Below, one piece after another: positions 48,100 through 58,603 of a stretch of 64,000 bases of DNA. How positions within the stretch are numbered: the stretch's first letter is position 1; each line of letters starts with the position of its first letter. The stretch comes from Microvirga puerhi. Its GTDB lineage: Bacteria; Pseudomonadota; Alphaproteobacteria; Rhizobiales; Beijerinckiaceae. A program made the translations under genes and the position numbers. The DNA lies in the NCBI RefSeq assembly GCF_020089865.1, contig NZ_JAIRBM010000022.1, positions 1 to 64,000 on the forward strand, written 5' to 3'. The notes beneath the pieces are model-generated. The model had not been told where the DNA came from. It did no database searches and saw nothing but the letters and a program-made list of their open reading frames with translations.

Positions 48100-49212
48100 A
48101 TGGACGCTTCCGCCCTCGATACTCTTCTCAACTGGATCCGCACAGAAAGCCCGACCCACGATGTGGCGGGCGTGAACCTCATGATGGATCTCGTCGTCGC
48201 GCAGATGGCGGATGCGCCGGTTGCCGTCGAGCGGCTGCCGGGCAAGGAGGGCTTAGGCGATGCGCTCATCCTGCGGGCCGGGCCTGAGCGCGACGAGCCG
48301 GCCGTGCTGCTCATGTCGCATCTCGACACGGTCCATCCCGTCGGCACGATCGAGAGCGATCTGCCGCTCCGGGTTGAAGGCGACAGGCTCTACGGTCCTG
48401 GCATCTATGACATGAAAGGGGGCGCCTATTTCGCCCTTGAGGCCTTCAAGGACGTGGCCCGCCGGGGCAGCGCCTCCCGGCCGATGGTTTTCATCGTCAC
48501 GCCTGACGAGGAGATCGGCAGCCCGACCACGCGTCCGGTGATCGAGGATATCGGCCGCCGCTCAGCCTTCGCGCTCGTGACGGAGCCTGCCCGCGATGGT
48601 GGCCGGATCGTGACTTCGCGCAAGGGTGTTGGCCGCTTCGACGTGCACGTGGAAGGTCGGCCGGCCCATGCCGGCTCGCGCCACAAGGATGGCCGCAACG
48701 CCGTCTACGAGGCGGCCCGCCAGATCCTCGCAGTCGAGGCGCTGACCGATTATTCCCGCGGTATCACCACCTCGGTGGGTATGGTGTCCGGGGGCACCGC
48801 AGTGAACACCATCCCGCAACATTGCCGGTTCCCGGTTGACCTTCGTGTCGAGACCGTTGCCGATGGCGAGCGGATGACGAAGGCCTTGCTCGGCTTGGCG
48901 CCCAGCAGCTCGGACTTCAAGGTGAGCGTAACGGGCGGCATGAACCGGCCCCCCTATGAGCGCTCCGCGGAGACGGGAAAGCTTTTCGAGCACGCAAAGG
49001 CGCTGGCCGCCGAGATCGGGTTCGATCTGGTGTCCTGCGACAGGGTCGGCGGTGGCTCTGACGGCAATTTCACGGCTGCTATCGGCATTCCCACCCTCGA
49101 TGGCCTCGGGATCGACGGCGACGGTGCGCATACACTCAACGAATACGGCCTGATCTCGTCCATCGCCCCGCGGCGGCAGCTGATGACGAGGCTCCTGGAG
49201 ACGCTGCGCTGA
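48100..49212 (+). CDS. M20 family peptidase (glutamate carboxypeptidase-like)
   Basis: The 370-residue protein is a zinc metallopeptidase of the M20 family. Zinc-site motifs are LLMSHLDTVHPVG (His and Asp), YGPGIYDMKGGAYF (bridging Asp), FIVTPDEEIGSP (catalytic Glu pair), and HTLNEYG at the end. The dimerisation domain sits between about residues 175 and 285. It is similar to CPG2-like carboxypeptidases that remove C-terminal glutamate, but exact substrate is unknown. It is followed by a GNAT gene just five bases after its stop, so the two probably share an operon. Confidence 0.9.
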   Translation: MDASALDTLLNWIRTESPTHDVAGVNLMMDLVVAQMADAPVAVERLPGKEGLGDALILRAGPERDEPAVLLMSHLDTVHPVGTIESDLPLRVEGDRLYGPGIYDMKGGAYFALEAFKDVARRGSASRPMVFIVTPDEEIGSPTTRPVIEDIGRRSAFALVTEPARDGGRIVTSRKGVGRFDVHVEGRPAHAGSRHKDGRNAVYEAARQILAVEALTDYSRGITTSVGMVSGGTAVNTIPQHCRFPVDLRVETVADGERMTKALLGLAPSSSDFKVSVTGGMNRPPYERSAETGKLFEHAKALAAEIGFDLVSCDRVGGGSDGNFTAAIGIPTLDGLGIDGDGAHTLNEYGLISSIAPRRQLMTRLLETLR

Positions 49213-49217
49213 GCGCG

Positions 49218-49712
49218 ATGACGATCTGCGATCTGCGCGAACGACAGGATTTCGTCGATATCGTCGCAGATCGCGTCTGGCGTGCATTCTGGAAGGAGCA
49301 GGGGCATCCTCTGAGCCTGCTCCGCGATCTTGTCCAGAAAAGCCTCGGAGACGATCCGATTCCGACAACGTTTGTCGCCTATGCGGGGGATCATTTCCTT
49401 GGCACTGTTTCCCTCATCGCCTGCGACGAGGAAACCCGGCCGCAATATACGCCTTGGATTGCCGCTCTCTGGGTGGAGCCCGACCATCGCGCACGCGGAA
49501 TCGGCGAGGCGCTGGTCGAGACAGCATTCCGCTCAGCATGGGGTGAGAGCTTCCCTCGCGCTTATCTCCTCTCGCGCGAGAAGCGACAGGCCTTTTACGA
49601 AAAACGCGGATGGGTTGTTCGGGAGCGCAATATCCCGAAACCGGGCATGAACATCCTCATACGAGACAAAGCTAGGGCCCAGTCCCCCTCACCAGAGCCT
49701 CCACGCCGTTGA
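49218..49712 (+). CDS. GNAT family N-acetyltransferase
   Basis: The 164-residue protein has the GNAT core: FVAYAGDHFLGTVSLI, WIAALWVEPDHRARGIGEALVETAF (acetyl-CoA-binding R/QxxGxG/A motif at RARGIGEAL), then AYLLSREKRQAFYEKRGWVV. It would acetylate a small molecule or protein amine; target unknown. Its 3' end overlaps the end of the converging marC gene by 41 bases. It belongs with the M20 peptidase gene in one transcript. Confidence 0.88.
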   Translation: MTICDLRERQDFVDIVADRVWRAFWKEQGHPLSLLRDLVQKSLGDDPIPTTFVAYAGDHFLGTVSLIACDEETRPQYTPWIAALWVEPDHRARGIGEALVETAFRSAWGESFPRAYLLSREKRQAFYEKRGWVVRERNIPKPGMNILIRDKARAQSPSPEPPRR

Positions 49713-50310
49713 TGATGAACTGCACGGCGAGACCCGCGAGGATCACGCCGAGAAGGCGGCTGAGCACCACGTTGCCGGTGACGCCGAGAAGCCGGGAGAC
49801 CCGCTCGGCAGCCATGAAGACCGCAAAGCAGGAGATCACGCCGAGCGCGATCAGGACGATCAGGGAGGACAGGTAGACCACATTGCTGTTCGCCCGCCCG
49901 GCAAGCAGAATCACGGCCGTGATGGCCCCTGGCCCGGCCATGAGGGGAATCGCCAAAGGAAAGGCCGCGACGTTGCGGATATGGTCCTCGGTGATGGCGA
50001 TGTCAGCCGTATGCTGCTTGCGTTCGTTCCTGCGCTCGAAGACCATCTCGAAGGCGATCCAGAACAGCAGCAGGCCACCGGAGATACGGAAGGCCGGGAT
50101 ACCAACCCCTAAAAGCCGCAGCAGGACCTCGCCCCCCAGGCCGAAAAAGGCCAGGATACAGAAGGCGATGAGGCTTGCGCGGATCGCAACCCGTCGTCGC
50201 TCGTCGCCGTTCATGCCCCGCGTCAGCGAGATGAAGATCGGCGCCAGCGCCGGTGGATCGAGCGTCACCAGGAGCGTGACGAGGGCGGCGGAAATGTAAT
50301 CGAAGAGCAT
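49672..50310 (-). CDS. MarC family membrane protein
   Basis: The 212-residue protein has six membrane helices and family motifs: LVTLDPPALAPIFISLTRG in helix one, FGLGGEVLLRLLGVGIPAFRISGGLLLFWIAFEMVF, then FPLAIPLMAGPGAITAVILLAG. MarC proteins were once linked to multiple antibiotic resistance, but that was not supported, and their substrate is unknown. It converges with the GNAT gene and is divergent from the PP2C gene. Confidence 0.9.
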   Translation of the reverse strand: MLFDYISAALVTLLVTLDPPALAPIFISLTRGMNGDERRRVAIRASLIAFCILAFFGLGGEVLLRLLGVGIPAFRISGGLLLFWIAFEMVFERRNERKQHTADIAITEDHIRNVAAFPLAIPLMAGPGAITAVILLAGRANSNVVYLSSLIVLIALGVISCFAVFMAAERVSRLLGVTGNVVLSRLLGVILAGLAVQFIINGVEALVRGTGP

Positions 50311-50380
50311 CGGCTGGACCTTGTCGTCAGCTTTGCTTTATGGCGTCGTCGAGCGGTTTTGACGAGAGGGCATTGCAACG

Positions 50381-51235
50381 ATGTTTACGATTGTGGATCG
50401 GATCAGCTGGGCCGGTTCGCCCAACAAGGCGAACGAAGATTCCTTCGGCGCGTCCGGAGACTGGGCCTGGGTGATCGACACCTCGATTTTCCCTGGCACG
50501 GCACCAATCATGGGCGAGAAGAGCGATGCGGCCTGGCTTGCCCGGTTTACGACAGAGCGCCTCTCGGAGCTTGCGGCGCGGGCCTATGACGGCAACGGCC
50601 CGGCGCTGCTGCGGCATGTCATGGAGGAGGCGAGGGTGGCCTTCCTGGCCAAAGCGCCGGAGGCGCGCCATGACTTTGTCACCTGGCCGCTCGGCGCCAT
50701 GACCCTCGTGTACCGGAACGGAGCCCTGCTCGACATCTGGACCTTCGGCGATACCACCGCCTATGTGCGCCAGCCCGACGGCGCTGTTCAGACCATTGGT
50801 GAGGCTCCGGCTCTGCGGGTGCAGGAATCCGCCAAGGCGGCAGAGCTCCTCAAGGCGAGCGGCGCCACGCCGAAGACCATCACCGAGACACCGCTCTTCC
50901 AGGATTGGCTGCGGGGCCGGCGGGAACGACAGAAGCAAAGCAAGGGTTTGGCCCTGCTGGGGCTTGATCCGACTGCAGCGGACAAGCTTCGCCACGAGCA
51001 GATTCCCTGTGCGGACGGAACGGTCATTCTTCTGGCCAGCGATGGATTCTCGGCTCTGGTCGACCTCTATCAGGAGGTCGATGCCGCGGGGCTTATGGCG
51101 GCGGGATTGAAGGACGGGCTCGAGCCGCTGGTCCAGCGGGCCAGGGAGATCGAGACGACCGTCGATCCGGCTGGAACACGCTATCCCCGCTTCAAGGAAA
51201 GCGACGATGCGACGGCGCTGCTCGTAAGGGCCTAG
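50381..51235 (+). CDS. PP2C-like protein phosphatase
   Basis: The 284-residue protein is a PP2C-type Ser/Thr phosphatase. Metal-site motifs are NEDSFGASGDWAWVIDTSI near residue 18, where the usual DG(M)GG is replaced by DTSIFPG, and GTVILLASDGFSALVDLY near residue 215, plus SDDATALLVR at the end. The altered first metal loop could change activity. It is cytosolic. Its last four bases overlap the end of the converging M48 gene. Targets are unknown. Confidence 0.8.
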   Translation: MFTIVDRISWAGSPNKANEDSFGASGDWAWVIDTSIFPGTAPIMGEKSDAAWLARFTTERLSELAARAYDGNGPALLRHVMEEARVAFLAKAPEARHDFVTWPLGAMTLVYRNGALLDIWTFGDTTAYVRQPDGAVQTIGEAPALRVQESAKAAELLKASGATPKTITETPLFQDWLRGRRERQKQSKGLALLGLDPTAADKLRHEQIPCADGTVILLASDGFSALVDLYQEVDAAGLMAAGLKDGLEPLVQRAREIETTVDPAGTRYPRFKESDDATALLVRA

Positions 51236-52251
51236 GCAGCCGGTGCCTCCGGTATTGTCGGTGTTTGAGCCTTGGCGAGGGGCGCATTGCCTCCGGCATA
51301 GCGGACGAGGGCGGCGATCCGGTCCTCGATCGAAGGGTGCGTGGCGAAGAGGTCGGCAAAGCCCGAACGCGGGTTGTCGAGGCAGAGCTCCATCACGGCC
51401 GACGGCACTCCTTTCAGCTCGCCCTTGCCCTCGATCTTCCGAAGCGCCGAGATCATCGCATCGGGATTCTTGGTCAATTCGACGGCCCCGGCATCGGCTA
51501 GGTATTCGCGTCGGCGCGACAGGGAAAAGCGGACCACCAGGGAAAGCCACCAGGCGATGAAGATAAACACGGCTGCCACGATGACGGCGATGACCTTGCC
51601 ACCTCCGCCCTTCGAGTCCGAAGAATCGTCGAGCAGGCTCGTACCGTCCCTCAGGCCGCGATAGACGATCTCGCCGATGAACGACATGACCCCGACGACG
51701 AGCACCGCAACCATCATGGTGCGGACATCCTCGTTCCGGATATGGGTCAGCTCATGGGCGAGCACCGCCTCCAGTTCGCGCTCGTCGAGGAGATCGAGGA
51801 GACCACGCGTTACGGTGACGGTGTATTGCTCCGGCCGCGTACCGGAGGCGAAGGCGTTGGGTGTTTCGGTTTCGAGCACGCGCAGCTTCGGCACCGTCAT
51901 GCCGCGGGAGATGCAAAGGTTCTCGAGAAGATTGTAGAGGCGAGGGGAAGACCGCCGCGCGAGAGGCTTCGAGCCCGTGGTCAGGCTGAGAAGGAAATCA
52001 TTGAAACGAAAGCCGCACCAGACCCACAGAGCCACCAGCCCGGTGATGAAGGGCGAGAACCACAGGCAGCCCCACAGGGCACTTTGAAACAACGCCTCGA
52101 ACGTCCCTGTCCCGTCGTCCAGGAGGGCTCGCAGAAGAAGCGCGAGGCCCAAGGACATGAGGTAGAAGAGCAGGAAAAGCCCGACGATCAGCAGGGCCGA
52201 GCGCCGACGATTGGCTTGGATATGGGTATAGAGGCCGAAAGCCTGCAGCAC
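51232..52251 (-). CDS. M48 family zinc metalloprotease (HtpX-like) partner of LemA
   Basis: The 339-residue protein has two N-terminal membrane segments, then the HELTH zinc motif at about 166-170, two further membrane segments and a late zinc Glu in RREYLADAGAVEL. PNAFASGTRPEQYTVTVTRGLL precedes the motif, as in HtpX/Ste24 proteases. It would degrade or process membrane proteins with its active site facing the cytosol. It starts with GTG 12 bp after the lemA stop, so they form an operon. LemA-M48 pairs are common, the link between the two functions is not known. Confidence 0.88.
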   Translation of the reverse strand: MLQAFGLYTHIQANRRRSALLIVGLFLLFYLMSLGLALLLRALLDDGTGTFEALFQSALWGCLWFSPFITGLVALWVWCGFRFNDFLLSLTTGSKPLARRSSPRLYNLLENLCISRGMTVPKLRVLETETPNAFASGTRPEQYTVTVTRGLLDLLDERELEAVLAHELTHIRNEDVRTMMVAVLVVGVMSFIGEIVYRGLRDGTSLLDDSSDSKGGGGKVIAVIVAAVFIFIAWWLSLVVRFSLSRRREYLADAGAVELTKNPDAMISALRKIEGKGELKGVPSAVMELCLDNPRSGFADLFATHPSIEDRIAALVRYAGGNAPLAKAQTPTIPEAPAA

Positions 52252-52263
52252 GGGCGCGCTCGC

Positions 52264-52821
52264 CTAGAACGCAACCTTCGGCGGCGCTTCGAGAGCCTTC
52301 CGGTCGGTCTCGCCCAGGTCGAAGAACGCCTGAGGACGAAAACCCATGATCCCGGCAAAAAGGACCGCTGGGAAGTGCTGGATCGCCGCGTTGTATTCGG
52401 CAACGCCGTTGTTGAAGAACCGGCGCGCGGCGGCAAGCTTGTCTTCGATATCCGCAAGATCGGTCTGAAGCTGCTGGAAATTGGCGCTGGCCTTCAGGTC
52501 CGGATAGGCCTCACCCAGGGCGACGAGCCGTCCCAAAGCACCGGATAGGGCGCCCTCCGCCGCAGCCTGCTCCGCCGGACCTTGGGCTTTGATGGCGGCA
52601 TTGCGGGTCTCAACCACGGCCTGGAGCGTGCCCCGTTCGTGGGCCACGTATCCCTTCACGGTCTCGATGAGATTCGGGATCAGATCGTGCCGCTGCTTGA
52701 GCTGAACGTCGATATCGGCAAAGGCCTGAGTGGCGCGGGCCCGAAGGGTGACGAGGCTGTTATAGACCGCAATCACGTACAGCACGACGGCGGCTGCGAC
52801 CGCCCAGACGACCCAATTCAT
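52264..52821 (-). CDS. LemA family protein
   Basis: The 185-residue protein has one N-terminal membrane helix (MNWVVWAVAAAVVLYVIAVYN) and the LemA helical domain. Family motifs are LVTLRARATQAFADIDVQLKQRHDLIPNLIETVKGY, ETLNQxAV-like spacing around TRNAAIKAQ, ALGRLVALGEAYPDLKASANFQQLQTDLADIEDKLAAARRFFNNGVAEYNAAIQHFP. It is anchored facing out of the cytosol. The gene lies upstream of the M48 protease in one operon. The ATG was placed at the membrane helix. Confidence 0.93.
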   Translation of the reverse strand: MNWVVWAVAAAVVLYVIAVYNSLVTLRARATQAFADIDVQLKQRHDLIPNLIETVKGYVAHERGTLQAVVETRNAAIKAQGPAEQAAAEGALSGALGRLVALGEAYPDLKASANFQQLQTDLADIEDKLAAARRFFNNGVAEYNAAIQHFPAVLFAGIMGFRPQAFFDLGETDRKALEAPPKVAF

Positions 52822-53133
52822 TTCTGCCCCCGAATTCCCTTTCGTCATCCCATGCCACGCTGGCGCAGAAACGGCAAGTTATGACGTTTCAAGGCAACCG
52901 GCGCTCGTCGATTTGATCGCCGTATTTTCCCCCTACTGGGCCATGCGTCAGATAGCGCTCCATTAGGACTGCTCTGGCCTTTGGAAAACGCCTGAAATCC
53001 CTTGAAAAATGGCTCTCAATCGCCCATCTAAGAACTTGATTTTCTTTGGATTCGCAGGGGTCTCCCAGACTTGAAAGATGCGGCGGCAAACCCGCCCGGG
53101 TCGACGGGTAGACTGTTTTGAGAAAGACCGACT
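52822..53133. other. 312-bp divergent promoter region of lemA and gyrA
   Basis: This stretch holds the promoters of both divergent genes. Small frames occur but show no family resemblance. Apart from an AT-rich segment around 52985-53050 that may contain the gyrA promoter, nothing is recognised. Confidence 0.4.
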
Positions 53134-55902
53134 TTGACCGATCCGAATGACAACCGCACTGGCGGCCCCGGGGGCGAGCAGCCGGCTAGCGATGTGAAGC
53201 CGATTTCCATCGTCGACGAGATGAAGCGTTCCTACCTCGATTACGCCATGAGCGTGATCGTCAGCCGCGCTTTGCCTGATGCCCGCGACGGCCTCAAGCC
53301 CGTGCATCGCCGCATTCTCTACGCGATGAACGAGAGCGGTTACACGCCTGATAAGAAGCATGTGAAGTCGTCCCGCATCGTCGGCGACGTGATGGGTCAA
53401 TATCACCCGCACGGCGACCAATCGATCTACGATGCCCTCGTGCGTATGGCGCAGGATTTCGCCATGCGCGTCATGCTCGTGGACGGACAGGGCAATTTCG
53501 GCTCGGTCGACGGCGATCCTCCGGCGGCCATGCGTTACACCGAGTCCCGCCTGACCCGCGCGGCGATGCCTCTGCTCGAGGACATCGACAAGGACACGGT
53601 CGATTTCAATCCGAACTACGACGAGTCGAAGTTCGAGCCCGCCGTTCTTCCAGCGCGCTATCCGAATCTGCTCGTCAATGGCGCCGGCGGCATCGCTGTC
53701 GGCATGGCGACGAACATGCCGCCCCATAATCTGGGCGAGGTGATCGACGGCTGCTTTGCCTACATCGACGATCCGGATGTTTCGACCGAGCGTCTGATCG
53801 AGATCATTCCGGGACCCGACTTCCCGACCGGCGGCCTGATCCTTGGTCGCTCGGGCGCGCGTTCCGCCTATACCACCGGCCGCGGCTCCATCGTGATGCG
53901 CGCGAAGTCCGAAGTGGAGGAGATCCGTAAGGAGCGCGAAGCCATCATCTTCACCGAGATCCCGTATCAGGTGAACAAGGCCTCGCTGATCGAGAAGATC
54001 GCTGAACTCGTTCGCGAGAAGAAGCTCGAAGGCATTTCCGACCTGCGCGACGAATCCGACCGCGACGGCATGCGCATTGTCGTCGAGCTCAAGCGCGATG
54101 CCATGGCGGACGTGGTGCTTAACCAGCTCTACCGCTACACGCCGCTGCAGACGAGCTTCGGTGCCAACATGGTGGCGCTGAACGGCGGTCGTCCCGAGCT
54201 GATGGCTCTGAAGGATTTGATCCGCGCCTTCGTGGATTTCCGCGAGGAAGTCGTCTCCCGCCGGACCAAGTATCTGCTCAACAAGGCCCGCGAGCGTGCC
54301 CACGTGCTGTGTGGCCTTGCGACTGCCGTCGCCAATATCGATGAGGTCATCCGTCTCATCCGCACGGCGCCGGATCCGAACGCCGCCCGCGAGTCGCTTA
54401 TGGGCCGCGACTGGCCGGCCCAGGACATCGCGCCGCTCATCGCTCTCGTGGACGATCCGCGCCACAAGATCAATGAGGACGGCACCTATCGCTTGTCCGA
54501 GACGCAGGCCCGCGCCATCCTCGATCTCCGCCTGCAGCGCCTCACCGCTCTCGGCCGCGACGAAATCGGCGACGAACTGTCGAAGCTCGCCGCTGAGATC
54601 TCGGATTATCTCAATATTCTGCGCTCGCGCGAGCGTATCATGGGTATCATCAAGGCTGAGCTGACTGAGATCCGCGATGCCTATGCGACGCCACGTAAGA
54701 CCCAGATCGTCGATTGGGATTCCGATGTCGATGACGAGGATCTGATCCAGCGAGAGGATATGGTCGTCACCGTATCGCATGCCGGCTACATCAAGCGCGT
54801 GCCGCTTTCGACCTATCGGGCACAGCGCCGCGGCGGCAAGGGCCGCTCCGGCATGTCGACCCGTGACGAGGATTTCGTCACGCGTCTGTTCGTGGCCAAC
54901 ACGCACACGCCGGTGATCTTCTTCTCGTCGAAGGGCAAGGCCTACAAGGAGAAGGTCTGGCGCCTGCCGCTGGCGGCGCCTAATGCCAAAGGCAAGGCCC
55001 TCGTCAACATGCTGCCGCTCGAGCAGGGCGAGCGCATCAATACGATCATGCCGCTGCCGGAGGACGAGGCGTCCTGGGACAAGCTCGACGTCATGTTCGC
55101 CACCTCCCGTGGCACGGTCCGCCGCAACAAGCTGTCGGACTTCGCGCAGGTGAACCGCGCGGGCAAGATCGCCATGAAGCTCGACGAGGGTGAAGCCATC
55201 GTCGACGTGCAGATCTGCACCGAGAACGATGACGTGCTGCTGACAACCGCCAAGGGCCAGTGCATCCGTTTCGCTGTACCGGAAGTCCGCGTCTTCAAGG
55301 GGCGTGACTCCATGGGCGTGCGGGGCATCAACCTCGCCGACGGTGACCGGATCATCTCCATGGCGATCTTGCGTCACGTGGAAGCGACGGGCGAGGAACG
55401 CGCTGGCTATCTCAAGATGCGCCGCGCCATCACCGGCGAGCAGGCCAACGGCGAAGCCGAGGCCGTGGAGGCGGGTGACGAGGAGAATGTCTCCGCGGAT
55501 GCTCTTTCCACGGAGCGCTATGCGGAAATGAGTGCGCTCGAGCAGTTCATCCTCACCCTTTCCGAGAAGGGTTACGGCAAGCGCACCTCGTCCTACGAGT
55601 ACCGCATCACGGGCCGCGGCGGCAAAGGCATCACGGCCATGGCGGTGAATGGCCGTAACGGCCAGCTCGTGGCGTCCTTCCCGGTCGAGAATTCCGACCA
55701 GATCATGCTCGTTACGGATGGCGGCCAGCTGATCCGCGTGCCGGTCGACGGCATCCGCACCGTTGGCCGCAACTCCCAGGGCGTGACCGTCTTCTCGACC
55801 CGTGACAAGGAGCGTGTCGTTTCGGTGGAGCACATCGAAGGTGAGGATGCCGAGGACGACGGCGAGAACGGCGACGACGCCGAAGGTACCGCCGAAGAAT
55901 AG
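53134..55902 (+). CDS. gyrA: DNA gyrase subunit A
   Basis: GyrA breaks and rejoins DNA in the supercoiling reaction of gyrase. The 922-residue protein has the catalytic Tyr132 in AMRYTESRL, the [11 protein letters not shown] segment near residue 90-100 and six C-terminal blades. The GyrA box [10 protein letters not shown] follows near residue 567, and there is an acidic tail ([19 protein letters not shown]). The start is TTG, chosen because the next in-frame starts lie inside the conserved N-terminal helix. Position 96, equivalent to Ser83 of Escherichia coli, is Gln. A terminator lies 28 bp after the stop. Confidence 0.97.
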   Translation: MTDPNDNRTGGPGGEQPASDVKPISIVDEMKRSYLDYAMSVIVSRALPDARDGLKPVHRRILYAMNESGYTPDKKHVKSSRIVGDVMGQYHPHGDQSIYDALVRMAQDFAMRVMLVDGQGNFGSVDGDPPAAMRYTESRLTRAAMPLLEDIDKDTVDFNPNYDESKFEPAVLPARYPNLLVNGAGGIAVGMATNMPPHNLGEVIDGCFAYIDDPDVSTERLIEIIPGPDFPTGGLILGRSGARSAYTTGRGSIVMRAKSEVEEIRKEREAIIFTEIPYQVNKASLIEKIAELVREKKLEGISDLRDESDRDGMRIVVELKRDAMADVVLNQLYRYTPLQTSFGANMVALNGGRPELMALKDLIRAFVDFREEVVSRRTKYLLNKARERAHVLCGLATAVANIDEVIRLIRTAPDPNAARESLMGRDWPAQDIAPLIALVDDPRHKINEDGTYRLSETQARAILDLRLQRLTALGRDEIGDELSKLAAEISDYLNILRSRERIMGIIKAELTEIRDAYATPRKTQIVDWDSDVDDEDLIQREDMVVTVSHAGYIKRVPLSTYRAQRRGGKGRSGMSTRDEDFVTRLFVANTHTPVIFFSSKGKAYKEKVWRLPLAAPNAKGKALVNMLPLEQGERINTIMPLPEDEASWDKLDVMFATSRGTVRRNKLSDFAQVNRAGKIAMKLDEGEAIVDVQICTENDDVLLTTAKGQCIRFAVPEVRVFKGRDSMGVRGINLADGDRIISMAILRHVEATGEERAGYLKMRRAITGEQANGEAEAVEAGDEENVSADALSTERYAEMSALEQFILTLSEKGYGKRTSSYEYRITGRGGKGITAMAVNGRNGQLVASFPVENSDQIMLVTDGGQLIRVPVDGIRTVGRNSQGVTVFSTRDKERVVSVEHIEGEDAEDDGENGDDAEGTAEE

Positions 55903-55930
55903 CCACGACTTCGTTCTTGCGATTATGCGA

Positions 55931-55958
55931 GCCCGCCGGTCCTGCCCGGCGGGCTTTT
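55931..55958 (+). terminator. Rho-independent terminator of gyrA
   Basis: GCCCGCCGG and CCGGCGGGC pair around a 6-nt loop and are followed by TTTT. The hairpin begins 28 bp past the gyrA stop codon and precedes the end of the converging Cu-ATPase gene. Confidence 0.85.
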
Positions 55959-56024
55959 CGTTTGCTCAAGCCCTATCGACCCGCTTGCGCCTCTGGAAGT
56001 GATCTGGATCGACAGATCACAGCG

Positions 56025-58421
56025 CTACAGTTGCGCGGCGCGCAGGCGGATCGCGTTGCCGATCACACTGACGGAGGAAAGGGCCATGGCCGCCGCGGCA
56101 ATGATCGGCGAGAGCAGTATCCCGAAGAACGGATAGAGTATGCCTGCCGCCACCGGCACCCCAAGGGCGTTGTAGACGAAGGCGAAGAACAGGTTCTGGC
56201 GAATGTTGCGCATGGTGGCCCGTGACAGCCGCTGTGCCCGCACAATCCCCGTCAGATCGCCCTTGAGGAGGGTCACGCCGGCGCTTTCCATGGCCACATC
56301 GGTGCCTGTTCCCATGGCGATCCCGACGTCGGCGGCCGCCAGGGCAGGGGCGTCGTTCACGCCGTCGCCGGCCATCGCGACCACACGACCGGCCGCCTTG
56401 TACCGCTGGACGACGGCGCTCTTCTGATCCGGCAGGACCTCCGCTTCTACCTCGTCGATTCCGAGCCGCTGCGCGACCGCCTTCGCGGTGGTCCAGTTGT
56501 CGCCGGTGAGCATCACGACATGCACGCCCTCGGCCTTCAAGGCGGCGAGCGCCTCCGGTGTCGAAGGCTTCACCGGATCGGCAATCGCGATGGCGCCGGC
56601 CACCCGACCATCGATGCCGGCGAAGATCGCTGTTGCACCGTCCGCGCGAAGCCTGTCGGCCTGCTCGGCCAGGGAAGCCACGTCAATGCCATGCTCGGCC
56701 AGGAAGGCCTTGTTGCCGAGGACGACGCGGCGGCCCTCGACCGTGCCCAGCGCGCCCTTGCCCGTGGGAGAGTCGAAGTCCGTGACGGAGGCGGTCGCGA
56801 TACCCCGCTTCTCGGCTGCGGCAACGATGGCGACTGCCAGCGGATGTTCACTTGCCCGCTCGACGCTGGCGGACAGGCGCAGAACATCGGCTTCGGTAAA
56901 GCCGGCGGCCAGCACGATGGAAGTGACGGCCGGCTTGCCCTCGGTGAGCGTCCCGGTCTTGTCGACCACGAGGGTGTCGACCCTCTCCATGTGCTCCAGT
57001 GCCTCTGCGTTTTTGATCAGCACTCCGGCCTGCGCTCCCCGCCCGACGCCGACCATGATCGACATCGGGGTCGCGAGTCCGAGCGCACAGGGACAGGCGA
57101 TGATCAGCACTGCCACCGCCGCCACCAATCCGTACGAGAAGCGCGGCTCCGGTCCCCAGATCGCCCAGGCGATGAAGGCCAGCACTGCCACGCCGATCAC
57201 GGTAGGTACGAAATAGCCTGAGACTTGGTCGGCTAGGCGCTGGATTGGGGCGCGGCTGCGCTGGGCCTCGGCCACAAGCCGCACGATCTGCGACAGCACG
57301 GTGTCGCGCCCGACCCTTTCGGCCTCGATCACCAGTCCGCCCGACTGGTTCATGGTGCCGCCGATCGCCTTAGCGCCGACCTCCTTGGTGACCGGCATCG
57401 ACTCGCCGGTGACCATGGACTCATCCACCGCGCTGCGCCCCTCGACAACGACGCCGTCGACCGGCACCTTCTCGCCCGGCCGCACCCGGAGGCGGTCCCC
57501 AACCTGAACGGTGTCGAGCTGGACCTCCTGTTCCGTGCCGTCAGCCAAGATCTTCCGAGCCGTCTTCGGCGCCAGATCGAGCAGCGCCCGGATGGCGCCG
57601 CTCGTTGTCTCGCGAGCGCGCAGCTCCAGGACCTGTCCCAGCAGGACGAGCACGGTGATGACGGCGGCGGCCTCGAAATAGACCGCGACCGTACCGTCAT
57701 GGCCGCGAAACGCTGCAGGGAACATGCCGGGTGCCAGGGTTGCGACGACGCTGTAGATCCAGGCGACGCCCGTGCCCATGGCGATCAGGGTGAACATGTT
57801 CAGGTTCCTGCTCACCAGCGATTGCCATCCACGCACGAAAAACGGCCAGCCCGCCCAGAGCACAACCGGGGTCGCCAAAAGCAGTTGGATCCAGTTCGAC
57901 GCCCGTTGACTGACGATATGGCCGAGATCTGTCAGATGACTGCCCATCTCCAGCACGAACACCGGAGCGGCAAGAGCCAGGCCGATCCAAAACCGGCGCG
58001 TCATGTCGGCAAGTTCGTGGCTGGGACCAGTCTCGGCAGAGGCGAGAACCGGTTCGAGTGCCATGCCGCAGATCGGGCACGAGCCTGGACCGACCTGCCG
58101 GATCTGGGGGTGCATCGGACAGGTGTAGATCGCGTCTTGGGAAGCGGTCTCCGCGTTACCCGCTATCGCTGGACTTGTATATTTTGCGGGCTCGGCTGTG
58201 AACTTTGTCTGACAGCCGGAGGAACAGAAGTAATATGGTCTGCCCTGGTACCGCGCACGATGCGGGGTGGTATGCGGGTCGACCGTCATTCCACAGACAG
58301 GGTCCTTCACGGCCCCCATCAAGCCGGGAGACGCCTGAGGATGTTCGGCATGAGCGTCGTGAGCATGATGATGTGAATGGCTCTGTCGTTTGCTCGCGTT
58401 CGCGGTCTGGTCATGATTCAT
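56025..58421 (-). CDS. copper-translocating P-type ATPase with YHS and HMBD domains
   Basis: The 798-residue pump has a His-rich N-terminal tail ([13 protein letters not shown]). A YHS domain follows (about 38-80, [10 protein letters not shown]...[12 protein letters not shown]) and then a heavy-metal-binding domain (about 102-130, [26 protein letters not shown]) in place of classic HMA domains. The PIB-type membrane core has the CPC motif ([13 protein letters not shown]), phosphorylation site [24 protein letters not shown], and [10 protein letters not shown]. It should export Cu(I) to the periplasm. The start lies 45 bp from the CueR-like promoter element shared with the HMA/DUF305 operon. 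Confidence 0.93.
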   Translation of the reverse strand: MNHDQTANASKRQSHSHHHAHDAHAEHPQASPGLMGAVKDPVCGMTVDPHTTPHRARYQGRPYYFCSSGCQTKFTAEPAKYTSPAIAGNAETASQDAIYTCPMHPQIRQVGPGSCPICGMALEPVLASAETGPSHELADMTRRFWIGLALAAPVFVLEMGSHLTDLGHIVSQRASNWIQLLLATPVVLWAGWPFFVRGWQSLVSRNLNMFTLIAMGTGVAWIYSVVATLAPGMFPAAFRGHDGTVAVYFEAAAVITVLVLLGQVLELRARETTSGAIRALLDLAPKTARKILADGTEQEVQLDTVQVGDRLRVRPGEKVPVDGVVVEGRSAVDESMVTGESMPVTKEVGAKAIGGTMNQSGGLVIEAERVGRDTVLSQIVRLVAEAQRSRAPIQRLADQVSGYFVPTVIGVAVLAFIAWAIWGPEPRFSYGLVAAVAVLIIACPCALGLATPMSIMVGVGRGAQAGVLIKNAEALEHMERVDTLVVDKTGTLTEGKPAVTSIVLAAGFTEADVLRLSASVERASEHPLAVAIVAAAEKRGIATASVTDFDSPTGKGALGTVEGRRVVLGNKAFLAEHGIDVASLAEQADRLRADGATAIFAGIDGRVAGAIAIADPVKPSTPEALAALKAEGVHVVMLTGDNWTTAKAVAQRLGIDEVEAEVLPDQKSAVVQRYKAAGRVVAMAGDGVNDAPALAAADVGIAMGTGTDVAMESAGVTLLKGDLTGIVRAQRLSRATMRNIRQNLFFAFVYNALGVPVAAGILYPFFGILLSPIIAAAAMALSSVSVIGNAIRLRAAQL

Positions 58422-58465
58422 GGCGGTCTCGGATACTCCTACGGCAATCGCAGGAAATGTGCAGG

Positions 58466-58490
58466 TTCCCACGGTGGTAAGGTCAAGGCC
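58466..58490 (-). promoter_or_regulatory. CueR/HmrR-like copper promoter element (copy 2)
   Basis: The minus strand carries GGCCTTGACCTTACCA, two bases, GTGG, one base and AA, the same layout as the element before the HMA chaperone gene; the flank reads CCTGC. It is 45 bp upstream of the Cu-ATPase start. Shared control by one copper sensor is inferred. Confidence 0.6.
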
Positions 58491-58603
58491 GGTGAACCGC
58501 AGATTGTCTAAGGATGCCTTTGGTGACTCATTGGCGTTGCCGAAAGGGTCACTGGCCGCTTTGCCAGCCACCGTGATGGTGTTCTTAAGACGATGGTCAC
58601 ACC

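Noticed and set aside
52963..55833. Minus-strand open frame of 956 codons opposite gyrA
   Set aside because: Same effect as at uvrA; GyrA motifs are complete on the plus strand.
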